Part shown: positions 17,146 through 26,140 of the stretch, one piece after another | How the letters are laid out: the number at the start of each line of letters is the position of its first letter | Numbering within the stretch: position 1 is the stretch's first letter | DNA from: an uncultured Bacilli bacterium | Lineage (GTDB): Bacteria > Bacillota_I > Bacilli_A > RF39 > UBA660 | Assembly (NCBI GenBank): GCA_947625505.1 | Contig: CANQON010000006.1 | Coordinates: 1 to 64,000, forward strand | Direction: 5' to 3' | Length of the DNA stretch: 64,000 bases | Made by a program: the position numbers and the translations under genes | The notes under the pieces: model-generated | Database searches by the model: none | Told to the model about the DNA's origin: nothing | What the model saw: only the letters and a program-made list of their open reading frames with translations

Positions 17146-18330
17146 ATGAAAAAAAATATTAGAGATTTCGATTTAAATAATAAGAGAGTTATCATTAGAG
17201 TAGACTTTAATGTTCCAATAAAAGATGGTGTTATAACCGATGATAATCGTATACGTGAGAGTTTAAAAACAATTAATTATGCTATTAGTAATGGTGCTAA
17301 AGTAATTTTAATGTCCCATTTAGGAAGAGTAAAAACAGAAGAAGATAAAGAAAAAAATACTTTAAAACCTGTAGCTGATAGATTAAGTGAATTATTAGGT
17401 AAAAAAGTTGTATTTGTAGGTGAAACAAGTGGAGCTATCCTAGAAGAAGCTATCTATAACTTACAAAATGGGGATGTATTATTAATGGAGAATACCCGTT
17501 ATGAAGATTTAGATGGTAAAAAAGAAAGTGGTAATGATCCTGAATTAGGTGCTTATTGGGCATCTTTAGGAGATATTTATATAAATGATGCCTTTGGTAC
17601 AGCGCATCGTGCTCATGCTTCTAATGTTGGAATAGCTAGTCATCTAGATAATGGTATAGGGTTCTTAATTGAAAAAGAATTAGATAATTTAGATAAAGCA
17701 GTTAATGATCCTGTAAGACCTTTCACAGTAATATTAGGAGGAGCTAAAGTAAGTGATAAAATAGGTGTTATTACAAACTTAGTAGAAAAAGCTGATTATA
17801 TCTTAATTGGTGGAGGAATGATGTTTACTTTCTTAAAGGCTCAAGGATATGAAATAGGCTCATCATTATTAGATGAAGAAAGCCTTGATTTCTGTAAAGA
17901 AATGTTAGATAAATATCCTAATAAAATTATTCTACCTGTCGATTGTGTTTGTACTAATGAAATAAGTGATAATGGAGAATATCGTGCTGCTAGAATTAGT
18001 GATATACATAAAGATGAAATAGGTGCTGATATATGTCTTCAAACTATCGAACTATTTAAATCATATTTACAAAATAGTAAAACAATCGTATGGAATGGAC
18101 CATTAGGAGCTTTTGAATATGATAAATTTAGTCAAGGTACTAAAGATATACTTGCTGCATTAGCTAATTTAGATGCTACAGTAATTATTGGTGGAGGAGA
18201 TACTGCTTCTTCTGCTATTAATTTTGGTTATAAAGATTCATTTACTCATATATCAACAGGTGGAGGCGCTTCATTAGAGTTATTAGAAGGAAAAGAGCTA
18301 CCAGGTATAGCTATTATAAATGACAAATAA
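17146..18330 (+). CDS. pgk: Phosphoglycerate kinase
   Basis: A glycolytic enzyme making ATP from 1,3-bisphosphoglycerate. The 394-residue protein has RVDFNVPIKDG at the N-terminus, SHLGR, LLMENTRYE, NDAFGTAHRAHAS, ILGGAKVSDKIGV and WNGPLGAFEY, and the nucleotide-binding GGGDTASS and THISTGGGASLELLEGKELPG near the C-terminus. All are standard. It is first in an operon with membrane-lipid genes and tpiA; the usual neighbour gap is absent. It overlaps the next gene by one base (TAATG). Confidence 0.97.
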   Translation: MKKNIRDFDLNNKRVIIRVDFNVPIKDGVITDDNRIRESLKTINYAISNGAKVILMSHLGRVKTEEDKEKNTLKPVADRLSELLGKKVVFVGETSGAILEEAIYNLQNGDVLLMENTRYEDLDGKKESGNDPELGAYWASLGDIYINDAFGTAHRAHASNVGIASHLDNGIGFLIEKELDNLDKAVNDPVRPFTVILGGAKVSDKIGVITNLVEKADYILIGGGMMFTFLKAQGYEIGSSLLDEESLDFCKEMLDKYPNKIILPVDCVCTNEISDNGEYRAARISDIHKDEIGADICLQTIELFKSYLQNSKTIVWNGPLGAFEYDKFSQGTKDILAALANLDATVIIGGGDTASSAINFGYKDSFTHISTGGGASLELLEGKELPGIAIINDK

Positions 18331-19349
18331 TGAAAAACTTTCTAAATAAAAATAAAGGAAAAATAAATATTATTGTCTTAGTTATTATTACAGGGATAGT
18401 ATTATATTTTTCTTTAAAAGATGAATTTAACGAAATAGTTAATCAGATATTAAATATTAATATAGGATATCTATGTTTAGCTTTTTTGGCAGTAATATCT
18501 TATTGGTTATTACGCTCTTTAGCGTTACATAAATTTACTAAGAAGATAAAAGGTAATAATAAGTATTCTAGTTCTTTTCAGTTAATGCTAAGAACACAAT
18601 TTTTTAATGCTATTACACCTTTTTCAACAGGAGGACAACCATATCAAATATATTACTTAAAACAAGAAGGAGTTAGTACTACTTTAGCGACAAGTATTAT
18701 TATTCAAAACTTTATTGTTTATCAAATAGCTTTAGTATTACTTGGAATAATTGCTGTATGTTCTAATTTTGCTTTTCATATGTTTGATAAGGTAAGTTTA
18801 CTACAACATCTAGTCTTAATAGGTTTTATAACTAATACATTAGTTATTATTGTTATGTTTATCGTTTCTTTTAGTCATAAACTTAATAAAAAACTAATAT
18901 CTTTAGGTATTACAATCTTAACGAAGTTACATTTAGTTAAAGATCGTGAACAAAAGTTAAAAGAATGGTATGCTTATATTGAAAGATTTCATGAAGGTGC
19001 CAAAGTATTATTAGAGAATAAATGGGAGTTTTTTAAGAATATTGTTTATAATATTATTGCTTTAGTAGCTTTATATTCTATTCCTGTAATTTTACTTTAT
19101 TCTATGGGAGACTATACTAGTTTTAATCTTTTAGAAGCGATTGCTACTAGTGCATATGTTATGTTAATAGGATCTTTTGTTCCTATTCCAGGCGCTAGTG
19201 GAGGATTAGAATTTGGCTTTATCTCTTTCTATGGTAATTTTATTGGAGGAGCTAAATTAAAAGCTATTATGTTATTATGGCGTTTTGTAACTTACTATTT
19301 TGGTTTAATAGTAGGTGCTGTAGCATTAAATATTAAGAGGGTGAAATAA
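18330..19349 (+). CDS. Lysylphosphatidylglycerol synthase TM-region / YbhN-like flippase
   Basis: This is a 339-residue polytopic membrane protein with about eight hydrophobic helices. It shows the family motifs FFNAITPFSTGGQPYQIYYL (about 89-108) and, towards the C-terminus, GSFVPIPGASGGLEFGFISFY. These occur in the MprF-type flippase domain and in stand-alone YbhN proteins. It lacks the soluble aminoacyl-transferase domain of full MprF. Being coupled by one-base overlaps to pgk before and a diacylglycerol glycosyltransferase after, a role in glycolipid translocation is a reasonable inference. Confidence 0.85.
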   Translation: MKNFLNKNKGKINIIVLVIITGIVLYFSLKDEFNEIVNQILNINIGYLCLAFLAVISYWLLRSLALHKFTKKIKGNNKYSSSFQLMLRTQFFNAITPFSTGGQPYQIYYLKQEGVSTTLATSIIIQNFIVYQIALVLLGIIAVCSNFAFHMFDKVSLLQHLVLIGFITNTLVIIVMFIVSFSHKLNKKLISLGITILTKLHLVKDREQKLKEWYAYIERFHEGAKVLLENKWEFFKNIVYNIIALVALYSIPVILLYSMGDYTSFNLLEAIATSAYVMLIGSFVPIPGASGGLEFGFISFYGNFIGGAKLKAIMLLWRFVTYYFGLIVGAVALNIKRVK

Positions 19350-20596
19350 TGCGTATAGGTATTTTTACGGATACATATCCTCCATTCGTTAATGGAGTAT
19401 CAACAAGTATTTTAATGCTTGAAAGAGCGCTTCGTAAATTAGGACATGAAGTATTTATTGTTACTGTTAATCCTGATACGATGCATTATAATTTTGATGA
19501 AGATAATCATATTATTAGATTACCTGGTATTCCTGTAGGTATTTATGATTATCGCTTGACAGGTATATATCCTTTAAAAGCTATTAATCGTATTAAAGAA
19601 TGGGATTTAGATATTATTCATTCCCATACTGAATTTGGTGTAGGTACTTTTGCGCGTATTATGGCAAAACAACTAGATATTCCTATTGTTCATACTTATC
19701 ATACTATGTATGAAGATTATGTTCATTATATTACCCATGGATATTTTGATAGTGCTAGTAAAAAACTAGTAGAATACTTAACTAAGTTTTATTGTGATAA
19801 AACAGTAACAGAATTAATTGTACCTACTAAGAAAACATATGATTTATTTAAAGAAAAGTATGAATATGATCGTAATGTTCATATTGTTCCTACAGGTATT
19901 GAAGTTGAAAGATTCTATCGTGAGAATAATGATGAAAAAGAAACAGATAAACTACGTAAGTTATTAGGGTTAAAGAAAGACGATTTTGTAGTATTATTTG
20001 TAGGACGTTTAGCCCAGGAAAAGAATGTTCCTTTCTTAATTGAGAATCATGCTAAAATAGTTAAAGATAATAAGAAATGTAAATTGCTTATTATTGGAGA
20101 TGGACCTGATGCTGATAGTTTTAGAAAACAAGTAAAAGAATTAGGTGTTAATAATTCTGTTATTTTTACAGGTAAGATTCCTTTAGAAGAAATTCATAAA
20201 TACTATCAATTAGGTACTGTCTTTGTAACAGCATCTAATACGGAAACACAAGGATTAACATTATTAGAAGCTATGGCTGCTTCTATACCTGTTGTAGCCT
20301 TAGATGATGAAGCATTCCAAGATGCTATTGTCGATGAATTAAATGGCTTTTTATTCCATAATAATGATGAATATTGTGAAGCTATTTTAAAACTGATGAA
20401 AGATAAAAAGTTATATAATCAAATGTGTAGACAAGCTAAGATTAATGCTGAAGCACATTCATCTAAATATTATGCTGAAAAGGTATTAGATGTTTATTAT
20501 ATGGCTTTAGGTGGAAAACCTAGTGATGATAGACCTAAAAGAACTTTTACAACAAAGATGAAAGATGTTATTAAAAGGGGGCTAAAAAATGACTAA
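19349..20596 (+). CDS. GT4 glycosyltransferase, probably 1,2-diacylglycerol 3-glucosyltransferase
   Basis: A 415-residue GT-B fold retaining glycosyltransferase. The N-terminus MRIGIFTDTYPPFVNGVSTSI, DIIHSHTEFGVG, and VHTYHTMYEDYVHYI are typical of monoglucosyl-diacylglycerol synthases of Mollicutes and Firmicutes. The C-domain has VLFVGRLAQEKN, LIIGDGPD and the E-x7-E motif in TETQGLTLLEAMAA. Its basic C-terminus (KPSDDRPKRTFTTKMKDVIKRGL) is suited to peripheral membrane binding. The product would serve as a membrane glycolipid and possible lipoteichoic acid anchor. It overlaps the flippase gene by one base. Confidence 0.87.
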   Translation: MRIGIFTDTYPPFVNGVSTSILMLERALRKLGHEVFIVTVNPDTMHYNFDEDNHIIRLPGIPVGIYDYRLTGIYPLKAINRIKEWDLDIIHSHTEFGVGTFARIMAKQLDIPIVHTYHTMYEDYVHYITHGYFDSASKKLVEYLTKFYCDKTVTELIVPTKKTYDLFKEKYEYDRNVHIVPTGIEVERFYRENNDEKETDKLRKLLGLKKDDFVVLFVGRLAQEKNVPFLIENHAKIVKDNKKCKLLIIGDGPDADSFRKQVKELGVNNSVIFTGKIPLEEIHKYYQLGTVFVTASNTETQGLTLLEAMAASIPVVALDDEAFQDAIVDELNGFLFHNNDEYCEAILKLMKDKKLYNQMCRQAKINAEAHSSKYYAEKVLDVYYMALGGKPSDDRPKRTFTTKMKDVIKRGLKND

Positions 20597-21302
20597 AAAA
20601 CTTGTTGTTGGCAATATGAAAATGAATTTAACTTTAGATGAAGTTAAAGATTATATAAGTAAAATGCAAGATTATAAAGACTGTGTTATATGTCCTAGTT
20701 ATTTATATCTTCCATATTTTATTGATGCTGACTTCCTAGTAGGTGCTCAAAACTTATCTTTATATGAAAAGGGCGCTTATACAGGAGAAGTATCAGCCAT
20801 TCAAGCATCATCTATTGGTGTTGATTATGCTATTATTGGTCATAGCGAAAGACGATTATTTATTCATGAAGATGATTTAATTGTTAATGCTAAAGTTAAA
20901 AGAGCGCTATCTAGTAAACTTAAAGTTATTCTATGTGTTGGAGAAACACGTGAAGAAAAAAATTTAGGTATTACTAAAGATAAAATAGAAAAACAACTAT
21001 TAGATGATTTGGTAGATATTCCCAAAGAAGATATTAGTGATGTTTTAATAGCTTATGAACCTATATGGGCTATAGGTACAGGAGAAGTACCACTTAATGA
21101 AGAAATACATGATATTGTTTCATTTATTAAGAAGACAGTAAAAAAAGAATTTCATTATACTCCTAAAGTATTATATGGTGGAAGTACTAATGAAAAGAAC
21201 ATTGAAGAACTTAATACAATTGATAATGTTGATGGTTTTCTAGTTGGTGGAGCTTGTCTAGTTCCTGATAAATTTATTAAAATAATAGAGACCGTTAAAT
21301 AA
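20589..21302 (+). CDS. tpiA: Triosephosphate isomerase
   Basis: Interconverts dihydroxyacetone phosphate and glyceraldehyde-3-phosphate. At 237 residues it is about a dozen shorter than usual. Catalytic elements are present: N9 and K11 in GNMKMN, His in YAIIGHSERR, Glu in AYEPIWAIGTG, and the phosphate loop YGGSTNEKN and VDGFLVGGACL. The near-universal Trp of GNWKMN is Met here. It overlaps the glycosyltransferase gene by eight bases and ends the pgk operon. Confidence 0.95.
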   Translation: MTKKLVVGNMKMNLTLDEVKDYISKMQDYKDCVICPSYLYLPYFIDADFLVGAQNLSLYEKGAYTGEVSAIQASSIGVDYAIIGHSERRLFIHEDDLIVNAKVKRALSSKLKVILCVGETREEKNLGITKDKIEKQLLDDLVDIPKEDISDVLIAYEPIWAIGTGEVPLNEEIHDIVSFIKKTVKKEFHYTPKVLYGGSTNEKNIEELNTIDNVDGFLVGGACLVPDKFIKIIETVK

Positions 21303-21315
21303 TGGTCTTTTTTTT
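21289..21315 (+). terminator. Terminator of the pgk-tpiA operon
   Basis: AGACCGTT-AAAT-AATGGTCT (one G:U pair) followed by eight T; it overlaps the end of tpiA. Confidence 0.87.
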
Positions 21316-21316
21316 A

Positions 21317-21366
21317 TTCGACATTTTTCGATAACAATCGATAAAGCACCCTAGTATCATTATAAT
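21317..21366 (+). promoter_or_regulatory. spo0A upstream region with 0A-box-like sites and -10
   Basis: TTCGACA at 21317-21323 is the exact inverse of the 0A-box core TGTCGAA. A relaxed copy, TTCGATA, follows at 21327-21333, with a further ATCGATAA at about 21338. A sigma-A type -10 TATAAT is at 21361-21366. This fits autoregulation by Spo0A, as known in Bacillus. No clear sigma-H promoter was found. Confidence 0.55.
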
Positions 21367-21393
21367 TGCGTAAAAAGAATAAGGAGATGACAT

Positions 21394-22155
21394 ATGAAAA
21401 ATATCAGAGTTTTAATGATAGATGATAATGAAAATTTAATAGCTGCTGTTAAAGAGTATTTTAGTAAAAGACCTAATATTGATGTTGTTCTAGAAGCTCA
21501 TAATGGTATTGAAGGATACAATATAATTAAAAATAGAGTTGATGATTATGATATTATTGTTTTAGATTTAATAATGCCCGAAAAAGATGGATTATACGTA
21601 TTAGAATGTATGAAACAAGATAATATTAATAAAAAGATTATAGTAGCGACTAGTTATAATACAATGGAAGTTATTCGTGAAGTATCCGATTATGGAGTTA
21701 ATTATTATATATTAAAACCTTTTGATTTATCTGATTTAGAGAAAAGAATATTAGATATAACTAATAGAGAATATAGTAATAAAGTTATTGATATGGAAAA
21801 TAGTAATATTCAAAGTTCTATATCGAAAATACTACATGAATTAGGTATACCTTCCCATATTAAAGGCTATCAATATATTAGAGAAGGCATAAATATTCTT
21901 TATGATCGACCTGAAACAGTAGGAGGAATAACTAAAGAATTATATCCTGAATTAGCTAGTAAATTTGATACTACGGTATCAAGAGTCGAAAGAGCCATAA
22001 GACATGCGATAGAAGTTAGTTGGAATAGGGGGAGTTGGGATTTAATGGAAGAAATATTTGGACATAGTGTTGATGTTGATAAAGCTAAACCTACTAATAG
22101 TGAATTTATTGTAACTATTGCTGATAAGTTAAGACTTGACTATCATCGTATATAA
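21394..22155 (+). CDS. spo0A: Sporulation master response regulator Spo0A
   Basis: The 253-residue protein has a receiver domain with acidic pocket D10/D11, phospho-acceptor D58 (VLDLIMP), S/T switch at 86-87 and K108 in LKPFD. It is joined to the Spo0A-specific C-terminal effector domain (about 145-253), with HELGIPSHIKGYQYIREGI, VGGITKELYPELA and the recognition helix region TVSRVERAIRHAIEVSWNRG. The effector domain is unique to Spo0A, so the assignment is firm. AAGGAGATGA lies seven bases before ATG. Its presence implies a sporulating ancestor or organism. Confidence 0.97.
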   Translation: MKNIRVLMIDDNENLIAAVKEYFSKRPNIDVVLEAHNGIEGYNIIKNRVDDYDIIVLDLIMPEKDGLYVLECMKQDNINKKIIVATSYNTMEVIREVSDYGVNYYILKPFDLSDLEKRILDITNREYSNKVIDMENSNIQSSISKILHELGIPSHIKGYQYIREGINILYDRPETVGGITKELYPELASKFDTTVSRVERAIRHAIEVSWNRGSWDLMEEIFGHSVDVDKAKPTNSEFIVTIADKLRLDYHRI

Positions 22156-22178
22156 AAAATAACCCTAAGGTTATTTTT
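22155..22178. terminator. Bidirectional terminator between spo0A and the minus-strand operon
   Basis: AAAAATAACC-CTAA-GGTTATTTTT works in both directions and contains the stop codon of the minus-strand gene. Confidence 0.88.
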
Positions 22179-23073
22179 CTTTTGTATATTGTGATACTAT
22201 ACCTAATGTTTCATAGCTAAATATTTCAAATTCATCACGAGCTATATCATTTTTAATATAAGTATTATTATCATCTTTAGTAATTAAGTCAATTGTATAA
22301 TTAACAACATCAGTACTAGGATAAGGAATATCACTAGTCTTTTTTCTTTTACGCATTAAAACACAAGGTAGTTCTTCACTAGCATATGCTAACCAATATT
22401 TTTTAAAGAAGTTAACGATAATATCTCTTTCCTCATCTGTTAAGTTTTGAGTATCACATAGCTTTTGGATACTTTCATTAGCTCTAAATAAATTACGATC
22501 TAAGAAGACATTTAAATATTCAGGTTTATTTTCTACAAACTTACGATAAAAAGTAGGGGATGATAATCCATAATAAGGAGATGTTTTAAGATTACTAGCA
22601 AAGAAAACACCTGTATTGCCATTAAACATACCAAAGATATTTCTCTTTAAAACTCTAATAACTTCTTTTATTTCATTAACATCCCAAGGCTTATTATCTA
22701 ATTTTATGCCTTCAGCATCGATATCTTTGACAAAGACACTATTTAAAGTATGGAAGTTATATCCATTAAACCAATTATTTGTTATATGTTTAAAAGTATC
22801 TTCACTAATTCCATAAGTATTAAAATAATTGGTTACAATATATTGGATAGCGCCATTATAAATATTTGTATTATCATTAATAATAGTGCGATTACGATTA
22901 TTAATGATTAACTGGATAAAATAGTTTATATCATCAATAGATTCAGCATCATGCGTTATTATTCTTCTAGTTAAAAGAAGAGATAAAAGATTCGTATATT
23001 CATAGTTAGATAATTGATATTGTTTCTTTACAATACTTAGATATTCTTTTGTTTCATTACTAAATTCAAACAT
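22171..23073 (-). CDS. Uncharacterised protein, 300 aa
   Basis: No family recognised. The protein is soluble, rich in aromatic residues and Asn, with no signal peptide and no membrane helix. Its first half is predicted helical (ETKEYLSIVKKQYQLSNYEYTNLLSLLLTRRI), with conserved-looking blocks LKRNIFGMFNGNTGVFFASNL and SSPTFYRKFVENKPEYLNVFLDRNLF. Codon use is like its neighbours, so a real gene is likely. It lies 11 bases after the metallophosphoesterase gene on the same strand and next to spo0A, so a link with envelope or sporulation is possible but unsupported. Confidence 0.7.
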   Translation of the reverse strand: MFEFSNETKEYLSIVKKQYQLSNYEYTNLLSLLLTRRIITHDAESIDDINYFIQLIINNRNRTIINDNTNIYNGAIQYIVTNYFNTYGISEDTFKHITNNWFNGYNFHTLNSVFVKDIDAEGIKLDNKPWDVNEIKEVIRVLKRNIFGMFNGNTGVFFASNLKTSPYYGLSSPTFYRKFVENKPEYLNVFLDRNLFRANESIQKLCDTQNLTDEERDIIVNFFKKYWLAYASEELPCVLMRKRKKTSDIPYPSTDVVNYTIDLITKDDNNTYIKNDIARDEFEIFSYETLGIVSQYTKEK

Positions 23074-23084
23074 AGTTCACTTCC

Positions 23085-23948
23085 TTACTTATATAATATA
23101 CGATATAAATTAAATGATGGTTTATTAAATAAACGTAATTTAATATTATTAGTACCTATACCGCTTGATATATATAAATCGGTTTTTTTGATTTTATAAT
23201 AGGTATCTATATATTCATTATCTTTTTCAGGTATTAGTAATTGTCTTATACCTGGAATATTTATTTGCCCTTTATGCGTATGTCCTGCTAATAAAAGATT
23301 ATAATTATCAACATTTATCTTTTTACTAAGACTAGGTTCATGCATAATTAAAATATTATATTTAGTTTCATTTGTGGATATTGCTTTATCAATATTCATG
23401 ATTTTTTCTTCAATATCTATTTTATCATTACGCGTAGATAATCCTCCAATAAGAATAGCTTCATAGTCGTTATTATAAATAATTTCATAAGTATTATCTA
23501 ATAATTTAAAGTCAGTCTTATCAATTATCTGTTTAAATTCTTCACGTTTATAATCATGATCTCCTGTAATAATATATTTATAATTACTATTAATTAAATT
23601 AAGTGTATCGGAAATATCAATTATATCTTTATCTGTATATTGGATATCTTTATCTAATAGGTCGCCTGATATAATAACGATATTAGGCTTGCTTTTATTA
23701 AGTTTTTTAATAATATTTGTTAATTCTTCTTTATTTGTTATTTCTCCATAATGTATATCACTTAAATGCGCAATGGTATATCCATAAAAAGAACTAGGAA
23801 CTTTACTATTAATAACATTATATTCATTTACATTAATACCTGTTGTTCCTACATAACGAGCACAGGTATAACATAGAGTAATAATTAAGATTAGGCTAAT
23901 TAATATTTTTAACCAAAGGAAATGATGTCCTTTTTTTTCTTCTTCCAT
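23085..23948 (-). CDS. Membrane-anchored calcineurin-like metallophosphoesterase (YkuE/YaeI type)
   Basis: The 287-residue protein has an N-terminal membrane helix (about 12-30) then a metallophosphoesterase domain facing the outside. Motifs: D64-x-H66 in HLSDIHYGE, GD96 in SGDLLD, GHTHKGQ near residue 222, and a His in LIMHEPS. The canonical GNH(D/E) is GDHD at 129-132, so the bridging-metal Asn ligand is Asp. YkuE-type enzymes act on cell-envelope substrates. Spacing and strand suggest an operon with the 300-residue unknown gene downstream. Confidence 0.85.
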   Translation of the reverse strand: MEEEKKGHHFLWLKILISLILIITLCYTCARYVGTTGINVNEYNVINSKVPSSFYGYTIAHLSDIHYGEITNKEELTNIIKKLNKSKPNIVIISGDLLDKDIQYTDKDIIDISDTLNLINSNYKYIITGDHDYKREEFKQIIDKTDFKLLDNTYEIIYNNDYEAILIGGLSTRNDKIDIEEKIMNIDKAISTNETKYNILIMHEPSLSKKINVDNYNLLLAGHTHKGQINIPGIRQLLIPEKDNEYIDTYYKIKKTDLYISSGIGTNNIKLRLFNKPSFNLYRILYK

Positions 23949-23982
23949 GTATTATCACCTATTATCATTTTAGCATATTCAT

Positions 23983-24010
23983 TACAAAAAAAGAAGAATT
24001 ATTCTTCTTT
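23983..24010 (-). terminator. Terminator of the rnfC-rnfD pair (minus strand)
   Basis: Read on the minus strand, AAAGAAGAA pairs with TTCTTCTTT and is followed by TTTTGTAAT, right after the RnfD-like gene. Confidence 0.75.
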
Positions 24011-24869
24011 AAATGTGTTTATATGTTAACCTATCTATTAATGGTAATAATAGATTCATAATGCATAAAGCTACTAAAGAACTAGTAGTAATAGACGTAT
24101 TAAATCTTATTAAGATAGTAATTATACCTAAGCATATACCATATAAAAAAGTATATTTATCATTAATAGGACTATATTTAGAATAAGGCGCTACTAAGAA
24201 TATATATATTAAAGAATTATCTATTAAAATATTAAATAAACCATATCCTAAATCTAATTTCAAAATACTTGTAATAAGGAAAATACTTAGTATATAACCT
24301 ATACTTATTTTCCATTTAATAGCTTTAGTACTTAATAATAAGATAATAATAGATATATATATGATAATATTAATAGTATTAGGAATATTACCTTCGATAG
24401 CGTTAATTAATGTTTCTTTACTATAAATAGGTATATTAGATAAGGTTATAGAATGTGTCATTAAGACAATGATTAATAAACCTAAAAGTAAAGGATTAAG
24501 ATTAATATCCCATAAAATGCTAAGTAAACGACTAATAATAATACTCATTAAAATACCAAATATAAGAAATGTAATAGGAGTATAACTAGGAGCTAATAAA
24601 CCTATTAATAAACCAGAGAATATGCCCTTAAGTGTTAAGTAATTCTTCTCTTTAAATATTAAATCAAATATAAGATTAGTTATATATGATGTCATAGTAC
24701 CTATGATAATAAATATTAAAGGATTTAATAAATCATTTAGGTTTTGACTATGTTGATAAGGAATAACACCATTTTTATAAAATAAGTAATTAGCAATTAT
24801 TACAATCGTAAAAAGAAGTATTACTCTTTGTTTTTTAGCTGTTAAGAAAGTATGAATATAATTAGACAT
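24009..24869 (-). CDS. RnfD/NqrB-like membrane protein
   Basis: A 286-residue, very hydrophobic protein with about nine predicted helices. The pattern LKGIFSGLLIGLLAPSYTPITFLIFGILMSIIISRLL followed by NLNPLLLGLLII matches the RnfD/NqrB family (in Rnf: 'alLtgLllaL.lPp..p.w…ifgg.igs..NPA…'). The family's covalent flavin attachment site, a Thr in a (S/T)-x-A-T-P-L-like motif, is not visible. It is coupled by an eight-base overlap to an RnfC-like gene. No RnfA, B, E or G gene lies nearby, so this is not a complete Rnf pump at this locus. Confidence 0.72.
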   Translation of the reverse strand: MSNYIHTFLTAKKQRVILLFTIVIIANYLFYKNGVIPYQHSQNLNDLLNPLIFIIIGTMTSYITNLIFDLIFKEKNYLTLKGIFSGLLIGLLAPSYTPITFLIFGILMSIIISRLLSILWDINLNPLLLGLLIIVLMTHSITLSNIPIYSKETLINAIEGNIPNTINIIIYISIIILLLSTKAIKWKISIGYILSIFLITSILKLDLGYGLFNILIDNSLIYIFLVAPYSKYSPINDKYTFLYGICLGIITILIRFNTSITTSSLVALCIMNLLLPLIDRLTYKHI

Positions 24870-26118
24870 GTTCTACCTCCTTAACTTTTTCTTTTGCACA
24901 TTTAACACTATCACACAAAGGAATTAAAGAAGGGCATACATAGGAACATAATCCACAATCTATACACTTTTGCACACTCATCTTTTGTAATTTATCAATA
25001 TTATCAAGATTATTGTGGATAACATTGGGATATAAGTGACAAGGACATACTTTTGCACACTTTCCACACCTTATACATTCTTCTTCTTGATAGTTATGTG
25101 GCTTTAGAAGAGAAAGTGCTGATAAATTTTTAGTTACCATTGAATCATTATCAGGGAGCTTATATCCTCTCATTGGTCCATTAGCAAGCATGATATATTG
25201 TTCATCATTAAGATGTAAATAATCTAGTATTTCTTTAATTGGTGTACCTATCTTAACTAAAATATTAGTTCCTTTAATATTACCTGATATGGTAATAATC
25301 CTTTCATATGGAGGCATACCTGTCTTTAAGACGTTGTATATAGCGTAGATAGTTGAAATATTATTAACAATAATACCTACCTCCATAGGTAGTGTATCAT
25401 AATTTTTTTTAGTAACATATTTAATTAGCTTTCTTTCCCAACCCATAGGATAAGTATTACCTACTAGTTTTACTTTAATACGAAGATAAGTTCCTACATA
25501 TTGATTAACTAAATCAGCTAATTTTTTATTCCTCTTTTGAATACATATTAAGCATTCATCTATTTTATTAATATCTAGGATTGCATCAATAGCTTCTAAT
25601 ATATCCGTTATTTTATTTTTAGTTAGTGTATAGTCAGCTGTTATATAAGTTTCACATTCTACAGCATTAACAATTAAAGTATTAATCTTTTTATCGGTAT
25701 TATATTTAATATAAGTAGGATTACCTTCTTTACCAATAATCCCTGTATTTTTTATTAACTCAATAAATTCATCTTTAGTATAGCTATGAATATCTTCTTT
25801 TAAACCAATTCTTTTCTCTAATTTCTCTTTAAAGTCATTTTCAATAATTAAGCATTTTACTTTTTCCCCGTTTATATATGTTTTTTCTGTTATATCTTTA
25901 ACAATACCACTTACACTAGAATGAAGATATGATTTAATAGATCCTTTATTATTAGCAACCATCATTCCTTTATATACATGATCACCTATTTTAGGAATAA
26001 CAGTTAAATCTTTATCATTACCAATAATTAAGGGTATATATATTTCATTAGGCTTTTTATATTCTACAAGTTTATTAAGAGTTAGTTTTTGTTTATGAAT
26101 AATTCCTTCTATTCTCAT
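24862..26118 (-). CDS. RnfC-like ferredoxin-type electron-transfer protein
   Basis: The 418-residue protein aligns along RnfC. It has an N-terminal lipoyl-like barrel (1-95), the NAVECETYITADYTL block (151-165), YPMGWERKLI (223-232), VGIIVNNISTIYAIYN (247-262), a SLBB-type region, and GPMRGYK (314-320). Next come two [4Fe-4S] motifs, C348-C351-C354-C358 and C385-C388-C391-C395. The glycine-rich flavin/NADH loop of RnfC (G-x-G-G-A-G-F-P-T) is reduced to GKEGNPT (129-135). It may pass electrons without binding NADH. It is transcribed divergently from valS. Confidence 0.82.
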   Translation of the reverse strand: MRIEGIIHKQKLTLNKLVEYKKPNEIYIPLIIGNDKDLTVIPKIGDHVYKGMMVANNKGSIKSYLHSSVSGIVKDITEKTYINGEKVKCLIIENDFKEKLEKRIGLKEDIHSYTKDEFIELIKNTGIIGKEGNPTYIKYNTDKKINTLIVNAVECETYITADYTLTKNKITDILEAIDAILDINKIDECLICIQKRNKKLADLVNQYVGTYLRIKVKLVGNTYPMGWERKLIKYVTKKNYDTLPMEVGIIVNNISTIYAIYNVLKTGMPPYERIITISGNIKGTNILVKIGTPIKEILDYLHLNDEQYIMLANGPMRGYKLPDNDSMVTKNLSALSLLKPHNYQEEECIRCGKCAKVCPCHLYPNVIHNNLDNIDKLQKMSVQKCIDCGLCSYVCPSLIPLCDSVKCAKEKVKEVEHV

Positions 26119-26140
26119 ACAATACTCCTATTCTAGTATC

